Source: Thermoanaerobaculia bacterium
Lineage (GTDB): Bacteria; Acidobacteriota; Thermoanaerobaculia; Multivoradales; Multivoraceae
DNA: 64,000 bases
Direction: 5' to 3'
Assembly: GCA_022823665.1 (NCBI GenBank)
Contig: JAJEHN010000012.1
Coordinates: 142,425 to 206,424 of the forward strand
Positions within the stretch are counted from its first letter, which is position 1. Each line of letters opens with the position of its first letter. The notes under the pieces are model-generated. The model was not told the origin of the DNA, searched no databases, and saw only the letters and a program-made list of their open reading frames with translations. This document shows, piece after piece, positions 32,114 through 40,330 of this stretch. The translations under genes and the position numbers were made by a program.

Positions 32114-33258
32114 GTCTCCAGTACCTCCAGGCGGCCCGAGAGGACCGCCGTTCGAGCCGTCTCCAGCAGACCACGGCGAAAGCCGCCTTCCGCCTCGAGC
32201 GGCAGTTGGGCGCCCCCGAGCAATCGGCGGACGATCTCGGCTCCCGCGTAGCGGGCCACGAGGGGCCGGTCGACGCCGGTCTCGACCTCTTCGGCATCCG
32301 CCGGGCCTTCCGGCCCGGCCTCCTCGACACCGGTGGCCGCCGACAGGAACGTCGCGACGACCTCCTCCGGCTGCCGGGCGAGCAGCAGGTGGGCGAGCGC
32401 GGTGCCGAGATCGAACTCCGGATCGCCCCAACCGCCGTACTGCGGGTCCACGACCCGGACGTCGCCGCTCGGCAGCAACAGCCAGTTGGCGGGATGGAAC
32501 GCGCCATGAACCAGGCAGGCGCCAGCGTCCAGGAAGCGGCTTCCCAACTCGGAGTGGGCCCCTCTGAAGGTGCGATCCGACCGCAGGGTCGCGGCCGCAT
32601 CGCCCAGCCCGGGTTCGATCGCGTCAAGGGCGTCGCCGGCCGGCGCGGGACCGTCAGGGCCGAAGCCGTTGCCGCCTTGCCCGGACGAGTCGAACGGCGC
32701 CTCGAACAACAGGCGGTGGCTCAGCGTCTTCATGCCGCCGTGCGCGAACTCTGCATCCTGTCCGCCGCGCGTCCCGTACCGCAGCGCCCGAAGGAACCCG
32801 CCCAGAGCCTCCGCCGCCCCCTCGCCAACGGAACCGCCCCCGTAGACCGACGTGAGGCTCGAAGCGCCGCGAAAGTCCTCGAGCAGCAGCAGGCACCTCG
32901 CTTCGTTGGCGGCCATCAGGCGCGGCATGCGGGCGGCGGCCTCAGGCACTCGCGCTACCGCTGCATAGAACGCGTGCTCGCCGCGCCAGCGGTCGGCCGG
33001 CATGGCGACCGACTCGTCTCGCCGGAGCCAGGGCAGCGACTGCTTCAGCACCGCGGTGCGCCAGCCCCCGCGCAGTTCCTGGAGTTCGACCCGCATCACG
33101 GTGCTGGACTCGCCGCCCAGCGATACGCAGGTCGTCACCTGCTCCTCGTCGCCCAGCCAGCCGGCCGCGCCCATCACCAGGTCCACGCGCCCCGCCTGGT
33201 CGGCCGACAGGACGTGAACTTCCGGGTGTTCAGCCTCGAACTCGGCCCGCCGGCTCAT
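32110..33258 (-). CDS. aminoglycoside-phosphotransferase-fold protein, possibly a pseudokinase
   Basis: 382 aa. The kinase-like fold has a candidate ATP-binding Lys72 (TAVLKQSLPW), the hinge LLLLEDF and a metal-binding Asp271 in RVVDPQYGGWGDPEFDLG, resembling methylthioribose-kinase-like and choline-kinase-like families. The catalytic loop normally reads HGDxxxxN but here is HGAFHPAN (251-258), so the catalytic base Asp is Ala. It overlaps the M24 peptidase gene by four bases. GATAGC lies eight bases before the ATG. Confidence 0.7.
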   Translation of the reverse strand: MSRRAEFEAEHPEVHVLSADQAGRVDLVMGAAGWLGDEEQVTTCVSLGGESSTVMRVELQELRGGWRTAVLKQSLPWLRRDESVAMPADRWRGEHAFYAAVARVPEAAARMPRLMAANEARCLLLLEDFRGASSLTSVYGGGSVGEGAAEALGGFLRALRYGTRGGQDAEFAHGGMKTLSHRLLFEAPFDSSGQGGNGFGPDGPAPAGDALDAIEPGLGDAAATLRSDRTFRGAHSELGSRFLDAGACLVHGAFHPANWLLLPSGDVRVVDPQYGGWGDPEFDLGTALAHLLLARQPEEVVATFLSAATGVEEAGPEGPADAEEVETGVDRPLVARYAGAEIVRRLLGGAQLPLEAEGGFRRGLLETARTAVLSGRLEVLET

Positions 33259-33309
33259 CGGCGCAAGCTATCACCGGGGGGAACGCCATATGCTCCATCC
33301 GAGGACGCC

Positions 33310-34146
33310 ATGAACCGGACCGATCGCGAACAATTCGAGGCCACGGGCCTGGTCAAGCTGCCCGGGTTGCTCCCGGACCGGATGACCGCTCCCGTGCTGA
33401 GACTGGTCCACCGGAAGCTGGAACAGGCAGGCATGCGCCGCAAGGATGCCTGGTGCATCGAGAGCATGGCCCACATTCCTTCCCGCCGGCAGAGCAAGAA
33501 GCTGCTGGAGGAGATGAGGCACGAGCGCCTGCTGGCCGACGTGGCCACGCCGGAGCTGGAGGCCGAAGTCGAGTCGGCGGCCGGGGGAACGATCAGGCCG
33601 ATGATGAAGTGGCCGCAGCTTCTCTTCACCTTGCCGGAACGGGGCGCCTGGTCCCTTCCTCACGACATCTGGCATGTCGACCTGCCCAAACTGCCGAACC
33701 GCCGGACCGTCCCCGGCGTGCAGGCATTCGTCCTGCTCGACACGGTCGAGGCGGGCGGCGGCGGCACGGTCGCCGTCCAGGGCGGTCACCGGCTCCTGTA
33801 CGACATTCCGTGGCTCGGTTCCAGGCAGATCACTCACCGCCTGCGGCGCGAGCCCTACTTCCGCGAGCTCCTGTCGAAGCAGGCCGGCGACCGCCGTCGA
33901 TTCCTGCGCGAAACCGTCCCGCACGACGGCGCCGACCTCAAGGTCGTCGAAATGACCGGGGAACGAGGCGACGTGTACCTGATGGACATGCGCCTGTTGC
34001 ACGCAGCGGCGCCAAACGTCTCCGACCGGCCGCGGATCATGTGGACCCAGCGGTTCCTGACCGAAGCGACCCACAACGACATGACCGCCGTGTTCACGCA
34101 GATGCGGTCGCGCTACGGAGAGTCCGCCGCAGCAACGGCGCCCTGA
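33310..34146 (+). CDS. phytanoyl-CoA dioxygenase-like Fe(II)/2-oxoglutarate oxygenase
   Basis: 278 aa. The iron facial triad is visible as His122-x-Asp124 (IWHVDLP) and a distal His in MRLLHAAAPN, with the 2-oxoglutarate-binding Arg in DRPRIMWTQRF. The jelly-roll spacing fits the PhyH family. It hydroxylates an unknown small molecule in the cytoplasm. ATG at 33310; a TATGCT hexamer lies 15 bases before it. It heads a run with a sulfotransferase-like and an aminotransferase gene. Confidence 0.75.
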   Translation: MNRTDREQFEATGLVKLPGLLPDRMTAPVLRLVHRKLEQAGMRRKDAWCIESMAHIPSRRQSKKLLEEMRHERLLADVATPELEAEVESAAGGTIRPMMKWPQLLFTLPERGAWSLPHDIWHVDLPKLPNRRTVPGVQAFVLLDTVEAGGGGTVAVQGGHRLLYDIPWLGSRQITHRLRREPYFRELLSKQAGDRRRFLRETVPHDGADLKVVEMTGERGDVYLMDMRLLHAAAPNVSDRPRIMWTQRFLTEATHNDMTAVFTQMRSRYGESAAATAP

Positions 34147-34163
34147 GCCGGAGGCCGACACGC

Positions 34164-34907
34164 ATGTCCGGCGAACAACAGGTGCTGAGGATCGCGATGT
34201 GGTCCGGCCCTCGGAACATCTCGACCGCGATGCTGCGCGCCTGGGGGAACCGCGACGACACCTTCGTGTGCGACGAGCCGCTCTACGCGAACTACCTGCT
34301 GGAGCATGGTTTCGACCATCCCGGCCGGGAGGAGATCCTCGCCCACCACGACAGCGACCTGGACCGGGTCACGAAGTGGCTGACCGTGGAAGCACCGGAG
34401 GGTCGGCCGGTCTTCTACCAGAAGCACATGGCGCACCACCTGCTGCCGGAAACGGACCGGTCCTGGGTGGCGAAGCTCACCAACGTCTTCCTGATCCGCG
34501 ACCCGGCGGAGATGCTGACGTCGCTGATCCACATCCTGCCGCGGCCGAAGCTGCCCGATACCGGCCTGCCCCAGCAGCGGGAGCTCTTCGACCTGGAATG
34601 CGAGCGGCTCGGCCGGGCGCCGGCGGTCATCGACTCGGCCGACGTGCTGCGGAACCCCCGCGCGGGCCTCGAGAGCCTCTGCGTCGCGGTCGGCGCCGCG
34701 TTCGACGAGGCGATGATGAACTGGCCGCCCGGGCGGCGGGAGACGGACGGCATCTGGGCGCCGCACTGGTACGGTGCGGTCGAGAAGAGCACGGGCTTCG
34801 CGCCCTACCGGCCCAAGAACGAGCCGGTCCCGGAGTTCCTGGACGACGTGCTCGCAGAGTGCCAAAAGCACTACGATCACCTCGCCGCGCATCGTCTCCT
34901 CTTCTGA
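34164..34907 (+). CDS. sulfotransferase-like P-loop protein
   Basis: 247 aa, ATG 17 bases after the previous stop. The N-terminal MWSGPRNISTAMLRAWGNR corresponds to the PAPS 5'-phosphosulfate loop, and LIRDPAEMLTSL matches the 3'-phosphate-binding motif of sulfotransferases. This subgroup is frequently found beside class IV aminotransferases, as here; whether it transfers sulfate is unproven. Confidence 0.7.
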   Translation: MSGEQQVLRIAMWSGPRNISTAMLRAWGNRDDTFVCDEPLYANYLLEHGFDHPGREEILAHHDSDLDRVTKWLTVEAPEGRPVFYQKHMAHHLLPETDRSWVAKLTNVFLIRDPAEMLTSLIHILPRPKLPDTGLPQQRELFDLECERLGRAPAVIDSADVLRNPRAGLESLCVAVGAAFDEAMMNWPPGRRETDGIWAPHWYGAVEKSTGFAPYRPKNEPVPEFLDDVLAECQKHYDHLAAHRLLF

Positions 34908-34951
34908 GCCTCGTCTTCTGATCCCGTCCCCCAACCACCAGCGAACCCCCC

Positions 34952-35851
34952 ATGCTGCAGAAGGCTGACCCCAGGAACCGGGACCTGCTCGTCAACATCA
35001 ACGGCGAGCTGATCCACCGCGACCAGGCGGGCATCAGCCCGTTCGATTCCGCCGTCCAGGGCGGCGACGCCGTCTGGGAGGGGCTTCGCCTGTACGACGG
35101 CCGCATCTTCAAGCTCGAGCAGCACCTGGACCGCCTCCGCCACTCGGCGCTGGCTCTGGCGTTCGCCGAGATCCCGTCGCACCAGGAGATCATCGACGAG
35201 ATCCGCCGCACCCTCGAGGCGAACGGGATGCGGGACAACGTCCACATCCGCCTGACCCTGACCCGCGGCGTCAAGATCACCTCCGGCATGGACCCGCGGC
35301 TCAACACCGCCGGCCCTACCCTGATCGTCCTCGCCGAGCACAAGGCGCCGGTGTACGGCTCGCAGCCGATCCGGTTGATGACCTCGTCGATCCGCCGATT
35401 TCCGCCCGACTGCATGGATCCGAAGATCCACCACAACAACCTGATCCAGTCCATCATGGCCAAGATCGAGGCGAACGCGGCCGGCGCCGACGACGCCCTG
35501 ATGCTCGACCGCCAGGGCTTCGTCGCGGAAACGAACGCGACCCATGTCTTCCTCGTGCGTGGCGGCGTCGTGGTGACCAGCCACTGCCACGCCTGCCCGG
35601 AAGGCGTGACGCGCTCGACCGTGCTCGAACTCTGCCGGGAGAACGGCATCCCCCACGAAGTGACCGACTACACGCAGGCCGAGCTCTACTGCGCCGACGA
35701 GGCGTTCTGCACCGGCACGATGGGCGAGCTCGTGGCGGTCACGGTCGTCGACGGCCGTCCGATCGGCGGCAGCGAGCGGCCAATGCTCGAACGGCTGCAG
35801 GCCCTGTTCCGCGAGCTGACCGCCGTGAGCGGTTACCCCATCCTGCGTTGA
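34952..35851 (+). CDS. class IV (branched-chain-type) aminotransferase
   Basis: 299 aa. Fold-type IV PLP enzyme: QGGDAVWEGLRLYDG, the PLP-lysine segment DPKIHHNNLIQSIMAKIEA, the DRQGFVAETNATHVF motif and CTGTMGELVAV. Branched-chain aminotransferases, D-amino acid aminotransferases and ADC lyases share this plan; the GEGL/WEGLR start favours the IlvE group. Cytoplasmic. Co-directional with the sulfotransferase-like gene 44 bases upstream. Confidence 0.85.
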   Translation: MLQKADPRNRDLLVNINGELIHRDQAGISPFDSAVQGGDAVWEGLRLYDGRIFKLEQHLDRLRHSALALAFAEIPSHQEIIDEIRRTLEANGMRDNVHIRLTLTRGVKITSGMDPRLNTAGPTLIVLAEHKAPVYGSQPIRLMTSSIRRFPPDCMDPKIHHNNLIQSIMAKIEANAAGADDALMLDRQGFVAETNATHVFLVRGGVVVTSHCHACPEGVTRSTVLELCRENGIPHEVTDYTQAELYCADEAFCTGTMGELVAVTVVDGRPIGGSERPMLERLQALFRELTAVSGYPILR

Positions 35852-35855
35852 CGCG

Positions 35856-37862
35856 ATGAACGCGGCAGAGGCGGCGAGCCACCTGGAGCCGGAAGGGGCT
35901 TCGCCCTCCACGACCAGGCTGCAGAAGTGGCTGCTCGGCCTGCTGCTCCTGTGGGCGCTGGCCGTCCGCGTGCTTTTCAGTTGGCCGGACCCCACGATGA
36001 ACCGGCTCTGGGACGAGCGCTACAACGCCGGCAACGTCGCCGCGATCCTGGCTCACGACCATTGGCGGCCGGTGCGCACCCACTATCCGACTCTCTCCTA
36101 CCTGCCTCACGCGGCGACCCTCAAGGTGTACGAGACGGCGCGCTCGCTGCCATGGCTCTCCTCCTTGCCGACCACGTTCAGGATCGCGCCGGATGGACGG
36201 CCTTATCTCACCCGGATCGCCGTGCGGTACTCCCGGATCATCCAGACCCTGCTGGGCACCGCCTCGCTGTTCGTCGTGTTCCTGATCGGGCGGCGGCTGT
36301 TCGGTCCCTGGGTCGGCCTGGGCGCGGCCTCCCTGCTCGCCGTCGCCCCCTGGCACCTGCGCCAGTCGGGGGTGTTCAAGCCCGACATCATGCTGGTCCT
36401 GACCGCCGCGCTGACCCTCTACGCGATCCTCGCCGCGCGGCGAAGCGAGGGTCTCCGGGCGTACGCGATCGCCGGCGCGATGGTCGGCGCCACGGCCGCC
36501 GCCAAGTGGAACGGCGCGGCGCTGGCGTTGCCGCTGCTCCTCGCCATCGCCCTTGGCGGCGTCCGCGACATCGGCCTGCTGTTTCGCCGCACCGCGGCCG
36601 CGGCCGCCGGCGGCGCGGGAGTACTGCTCCTGCTCAATCCCTGGCTGGTCCTGGCGCCCGAGATGTACCGGCGCCATCTCGGCAACACGGTGAGTCACTA
36701 CCGGGAGCGGCTCGCCGAAGTCGGCGCGGGCCTCTTCGACCAACCGCTGAACGCGGTGACCAGCCTCGCCGGCAGCGTCTACTTCAGCCCCGTACTGGGT
36801 GCATTCGGGCTCCTCGGCCTGGCCTGGATGTTCGTTCTCGCAATCCGCGCCCGGGGCGGGTTCAGTCGACCTCTGCCGGGCGCGGCCGGAGACGCAACCG
36901 CCGGAGACGCCTGGATCCTGGCCGTCTTCTTCGGCGGCTACGTCGGCTCGCTGTGGATCGTCACCCGCTATCCGAAGCCGCCGAACTGGTTGATCGTGGC
37001 CCCGGTCGTGGCCCTGGCCGGCGCCTGGTTCATCGGCAGGCTGGCAAGCGCCGCACGCGCGCTGCCCGAGACCCGGTTCACGGTCGCCGCCCTCGCCATC
37101 CTCGCGACCGTCGCCGGACTCGCCGGTCTGGACAAGGCCCGGTTCGTCCACGCCACGGTGTACGACGTGAACGTCCCCCTGGCGTCCGCGGAAGCGGCCC
37201 GCACGGCGGGCAGGCCCAAACCGCTCAGGGGACGGACATTCATGTCCGAACTGCCGCTCGGTATCCAGGACTTCGACCCCCGGATCTGGGACGGGAACTT
37301 CGTCACCACTCTGATCCGCACGGAGAACATCGCGGCCGAAACCGCCGCCGAGCGGGAAACCGCGGATGTCCTGCTGTTCCCGGCGTCGCGCCTGGCAACA
37401 GGCCAGGACCCCGTGTACCAGATCCTGGCCGCGGAGAAGCCCGGCGCGAGCGTCCAGCGCTTCGAACCGAAGCTGTTCCGGTTGCGCGGAGAGCCCGTCG
37501 TCCTTGTCCGCCATTCCTTCGCCGCGGTCGAACCGGCCGCACCGATCGCCTTCTCCGCGGCGGGGGAAGGGCTCTACGACATCGAGCCGGCTGCTCTCCA
37601 CCCGCAAGCCGGCGCCGCCGAAGCAGCCCGACACCTCGTATCGCTGGAGATCGCCGTGCGCACACCCACCCGGGACGACGTACGGATCTCGATCGAGGTC
37701 GCCGGCAATCCAATGCCCTGCCGCCACACCCAGAGAGGCAGGCAACGGCGCCGCTGCCTGACGCCGCGTTTCGAACCGCCGCAGTCACCGGTCCGAATCC
37801 TGGTCGAGCCGGCGCGCGAGGTCATCGACGTCACCGTGTTCCATTGGCGGCGGCCTGCCTAG
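35856..37862 (+). CDS. GT39-type (dolichyl-phosphate-mannose-like) membrane glycosyltransferase
   Basis: 668 aa, start four bases after the aminotransferase stop. About ten membrane helices in the first ~450 residues are followed by a soluble C-terminal domain. The acidic motif WDERYNAGN in the first external loop is typical of GT39/ArnT-like (GT-C) enzymes that use polyprenyl-phosphate sugars on the outer face of the cytoplasmic membrane. Acceptor unknown. Confidence 0.8.
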   Translation: MNAAEAASHLEPEGASPSTTRLQKWLLGLLLLWALAVRVLFSWPDPTMNRLWDERYNAGNVAAILAHDHWRPVRTHYPTLSYLPHAATLKVYETARSLPWLSSLPTTFRIAPDGRPYLTRIAVRYSRIIQTLLGTASLFVVFLIGRRLFGPWVGLGAASLLAVAPWHLRQSGVFKPDIMLVLTAALTLYAILAARRSEGLRAYAIAGAMVGATAAAKWNGAALALPLLLAIALGGVRDIGLLFRRTAAAAAGGAGVLLLLNPWLVLAPEMYRRHLGNTVSHYRERLAEVGAGLFDQPLNAVTSLAGSVYFSPVLGAFGLLGLAWMFVLAIRARGGFSRPLPGAAGDATAGDAWILAVFFGGYVGSLWIVTRYPKPPNWLIVAPVVALAGAWFIGRLASAARALPETRFTVAALAILATVAGLAGLDKARFVHATVYDVNVPLASAEAARTAGRPKPLRGRTFMSELPLGIQDFDPRIWDGNFVTTLIRTENIAAETAAERETADVLLFPASRLATGQDPVYQILAAEKPGASVQRFEPKLFRLRGEPVVLVRHSFAAVEPAAPIAFSAAGEGLYDIEPAALHPQAGAAEAARHLVSLEIAVRTPTRDDVRISIEVAGNPMPCRHTQRGRQRRRCLTPRFEPPQSPVRILVEPAREVIDVTVFHWRRPA

Positions 37863-37903
37863 AGGCCAACCCTTGCCAACGGCACGTTTCTGTGCGAGGC
37901 TTC

Positions 37904-37918
37904 TGCTGCGCCGCAGCA
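37904..37918. promoter_or_regulatory. 15-base palindrome upstream of the WS/DGAT operon
   Basis: TGCTGCG-C-CGCAGCA is a perfect inverted repeat with a single central base. It lies 17-24 bases downstream of a TTGCCA (37873) that could be a -35, so it would overlap the start of transcription like a repressor operator. The regulator is not known. Confidence 0.35.
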
Positions 37919-37973
37919 ATGCAGTGCAGCAAAGCCCTCCCACCCCGCGATCCGCCCGTTCTGGAGACCCACC

Positions 37974-39509
37974 ATGGCCACGGAACTGAACCGATTCCTG
38001 AGCCCCCTCGACGCCACCTTCCTCTACGTCGAGCGTCCCAACGAGACGATGCACATCGGCGGCTGCATGGTCTACGAAGGCGACTTCTCGAAGGAGTACG
38101 TGCTCCAGCAGCTCGCCGCCCGCATGCACCTGCTGCCCCGCTATCGCCAGAGGGTGCTGTTTCCGCCCTTCCTCGTCTCCCATCCGGTGTGGGTCGACGA
38201 CCCGGCGTTCAACCTCGAGAACCACGTCGAGGAAGTCCGGATCCCGGAGGACGCCGACCACCAGGTGCTCGCCCGCGCGGCCGCCGAGGCGTACAGCGGC
38301 ATGCTCGACCGCAACCAGCCGCTCTGGAAGGGGATTCTGCTGCGCGGCATGCCCGGTCACACCGCCCTGGTCTGGAAGATCCACCACGCGATGGTCGACG
38401 GCGTCTCGGGCGTTGATCTGTCGATGGTGCTGAGCGACCTCTCGCCCACGGACGAGTTGCCGGAGCCTCCGGCCGAGACCTGGGCGCCGAAGCCGCTGCC
38501 CGACTCCCTGAGCCTGCTTCAGGAGGCCATGCAGCATCGTCTCGGCGAAGTGAGCCGGTCCTGGAACGATGCCGCCTTCGACGCCATGCGGCCCAACCGG
38601 ATGGCCGATCGCATGCGCGAGATGGTGGCCGCCACCACCGCGACCCTGCCGGCCGCCGCGCCGGCGCCGCGCACGGTGTTCAACCGCCCGGTGAGCAAGG
38701 AGCGCGGCTTCGCCTGGGCCCAGTTCTCCTTCCCGGCGATGCGCGCGGTGAAGTCGGCCCTCGGCGGCACCGTGAACGACGTGGTGCTCACCGTGCTCGC
38801 CGGCGGCATCGGCCGCTACCTGCGGGAGCGCGGCCAGGATCCGAAGGGGCTCGAACTGCGCGCCATGTGTCCCGTCAGCATGCGCCAGGAGGACGAACGG
38901 GGCCAGCTCGGCAACCTCGTCTCGAACATGATCGCACCGCTCTTCGTCGGCGTCGACGATCCCGTCGAACGCCTCGGCAAGGAACGGGACGCGATGAACA
39001 GGCTGAAGGAAGCCGGACAGGCGAAGGCCTTCTACCAGATGACCCAGTTCGGCGAACGGGTGCCGCCGCTCATGGCCGCGATCGGCGCGACGATGCCCTT
39101 CTCCCAGACCCTGTTCAACACGGTTTCGACGAACGTGCCCGGGCCGATGATCCCGCTCTACTTCGGGCGCCACAAGCTGGTCGACTGGCTGCCGCTGGGC
39201 ATCGTCTCGAACAACATCGGCCTGTTCGTGGCCATCCTGAGCTACAACCAGCGGATCACCCTGGGAATGACCGTGGACGCGAAGCTGATCCCCGACGCCT
39301 GGCGACTCGCCGAGTGCCTGGAAGAGTCCTACGCCGAACTCCGGGAGGCGGCGGGCGTCGAGGACGAGGAGCCGCTGGGCGCACGCTGCTTCGCCTCCGC
39401 GGCGCCCGCGGCCGAGGCTCCCGAGGAGACCGCCGCGCCCGAACCCCTTACCGGCTCCGGGCCGGACGCCACGTCCGACTCCGAGGATCCACTGCGAGGC
39501 GTCGCGTAG
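37974..39509 (+). CDS. wax ester synthase/diacylglycerol acyltransferase (WS/DGAT)
   Basis: 511 aa. The catalytic HHxxxDG motif is intact as His137-His138-AMV-Asp142-Gly143, preceded by LDRNQPLWKG. The family transfers acyl-CoA to fatty alcohols or diacylglycerol to form storage wax esters or triacylglycerol. Other landmarks are NDVVLTVLAGGIGRYL, RAMCPVSMR and the C-terminal STNVPGPMIPLYF. A GGAG lies nine bases before the ATG. Its stop overlaps the next start, and four co-directional genes follow as a probable neutral-lipid operon. The C-terminal 50 residues are Ala/Glu-rich. Confidence 0.93.
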   Translation: MATELNRFLSPLDATFLYVERPNETMHIGGCMVYEGDFSKEYVLQQLAARMHLLPRYRQRVLFPPFLVSHPVWVDDPAFNLENHVEEVRIPEDADHQVLARAAAEAYSGMLDRNQPLWKGILLRGMPGHTALVWKIHHAMVDGVSGVDLSMVLSDLSPTDELPEPPAETWAPKPLPDSLSLLQEAMQHRLGEVSRSWNDAAFDAMRPNRMADRMREMVAATTATLPAAAPAPRTVFNRPVSKERGFAWAQFSFPAMRAVKSALGGTVNDVVLTVLAGGIGRYLRERGQDPKGLELRAMCPVSMRQEDERGQLGNLVSNMIAPLFVGVDDPVERLGKERDAMNRLKEAGQAKAFYQMTQFGERVPPLMAAIGATMPFSQTLFNTVSTNVPGPMIPLYFGRHKLVDWLPLGIVSNNIGLFVAILSYNQRITLGMTVDAKLIPDAWRLAECLEESYAELREAAGVEDEEPLGARCFASAAPAAEAPEETAAPEPLTGSGPDATSDSEDPLRGVA

Positions 39510-40330
39510 TGACGGCATCGGCCCGACGCCCGCGGCCCAGCCCGATCTGGAACGTGAACCCGCGTCTCCTGCGGGACTCGGTGCCGGCGGCCCTGCCGCT
39601 GTGGCGCGAGGCGTTCGCGGCCGTGGAGTTCTCCTTCCTGCCGTTCACACCGATCTTTCACGGCGTCGGCGCGCCGCGCGGCGACGGCGCAGCGGTCATC
39701 GTCGTTCCCGGCTTCACCGCTACCGACGGCTACCTGGCGCCGATGCGCGGCTGGCTCCGCCGCATCGGTTACCGCGCCTATCCCTCCCGCATCGGGCACA
39801 ACGCCGACTGCCTCGACCGCCTGGGCGGCCGGCTGGTCGAAACGCTCGAAGAGACCGCCGGCAAGACGGGCCGCCGGGTTCACCTGGTCGGCCACAGCCT
39901 GGGGGGCATGCTGTCGCGCGGCGTGGCCTGCCTGCGTCCGGACCTGATCGCGTCCGTCACGACGATGGGCTCGCCGATCCGCGGCGTCCGCTCACATCCC
40001 CTGGTGATGCGCATGGCGGAGGCCGTGCGCCGCCGCGTCGTCGACCAGGACGACGCCCGGGAGCCCGCCTGCTTCTCCGGCGATTGCCGCTGCGACCTCG
40101 TCCGCGCGGTTCAGAGCACCTTCCCGGAGGAGGTGCCGCAACTCGCCATCTTCACGCGGCGGGACGGCGTCGTCGCCTGGCGCTACACCCGACTCCACGA
40201 CCCGGCACGGAACCGCGAAGTCCCCGGCACCCACTCCGGTCTGGCCGCCAATCCCCTCGCCTACTACCACCTCGCCCGCTTCCTGAAGCGCCATCCGAGC
40301 CCCGCACTGGATCGGGAGGCCGCCCCGTGA
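39509..40330 (+). CDS. lipase-like alpha/beta hydrolase
   Basis: 273 aa, GTG start sharing the last base of the WS/DGAT stop. The sequence has VVPGFTATDG (oxyanion), nucleophile elbow VGHSLGGMLS near residue 135, and a final His in PGTHSGLAANP, as in triacylglycerol-lipase/EstA-like proteins. A cluster of cysteines (EPACFSGDCRCD) may form a disulphide or metal site. No signal peptide, so it may act on intracellular lipid stores. Its stop overlaps the start of the second WS/DGAT-like gene. Confidence 0.82.
   Translation: MTASARRPRPSPIWNVNPRLLRDSVPAALPLWREAFAAVEFSFLPFTPIFHGVGAPRGDGAAVIVVPGFTATDGYLAPMRGWLRRIGYRAYPSRIGHNADCLDRLGGRLVETLEETAGKTGRRVHLVGHSLGGMLSRGVACLRPDLIASVTTMGSPIRGVRSHPLVMRMAEAVRRRVVDQDDAREPACFSGDCRCDLVRAVQSTFPEEVPQLAIFTRRDGVVAWRYTRLHDPARNREVPGTHSGLAANPLAYYHLARFLKRHPSPALDREAAP

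Noticed and set aside
35739..37745. 668-residue reverse-strand open frame
   Set aside because: Opposite the GT39 gene, whose membrane topology and WDERYNAGN motif are convincing.
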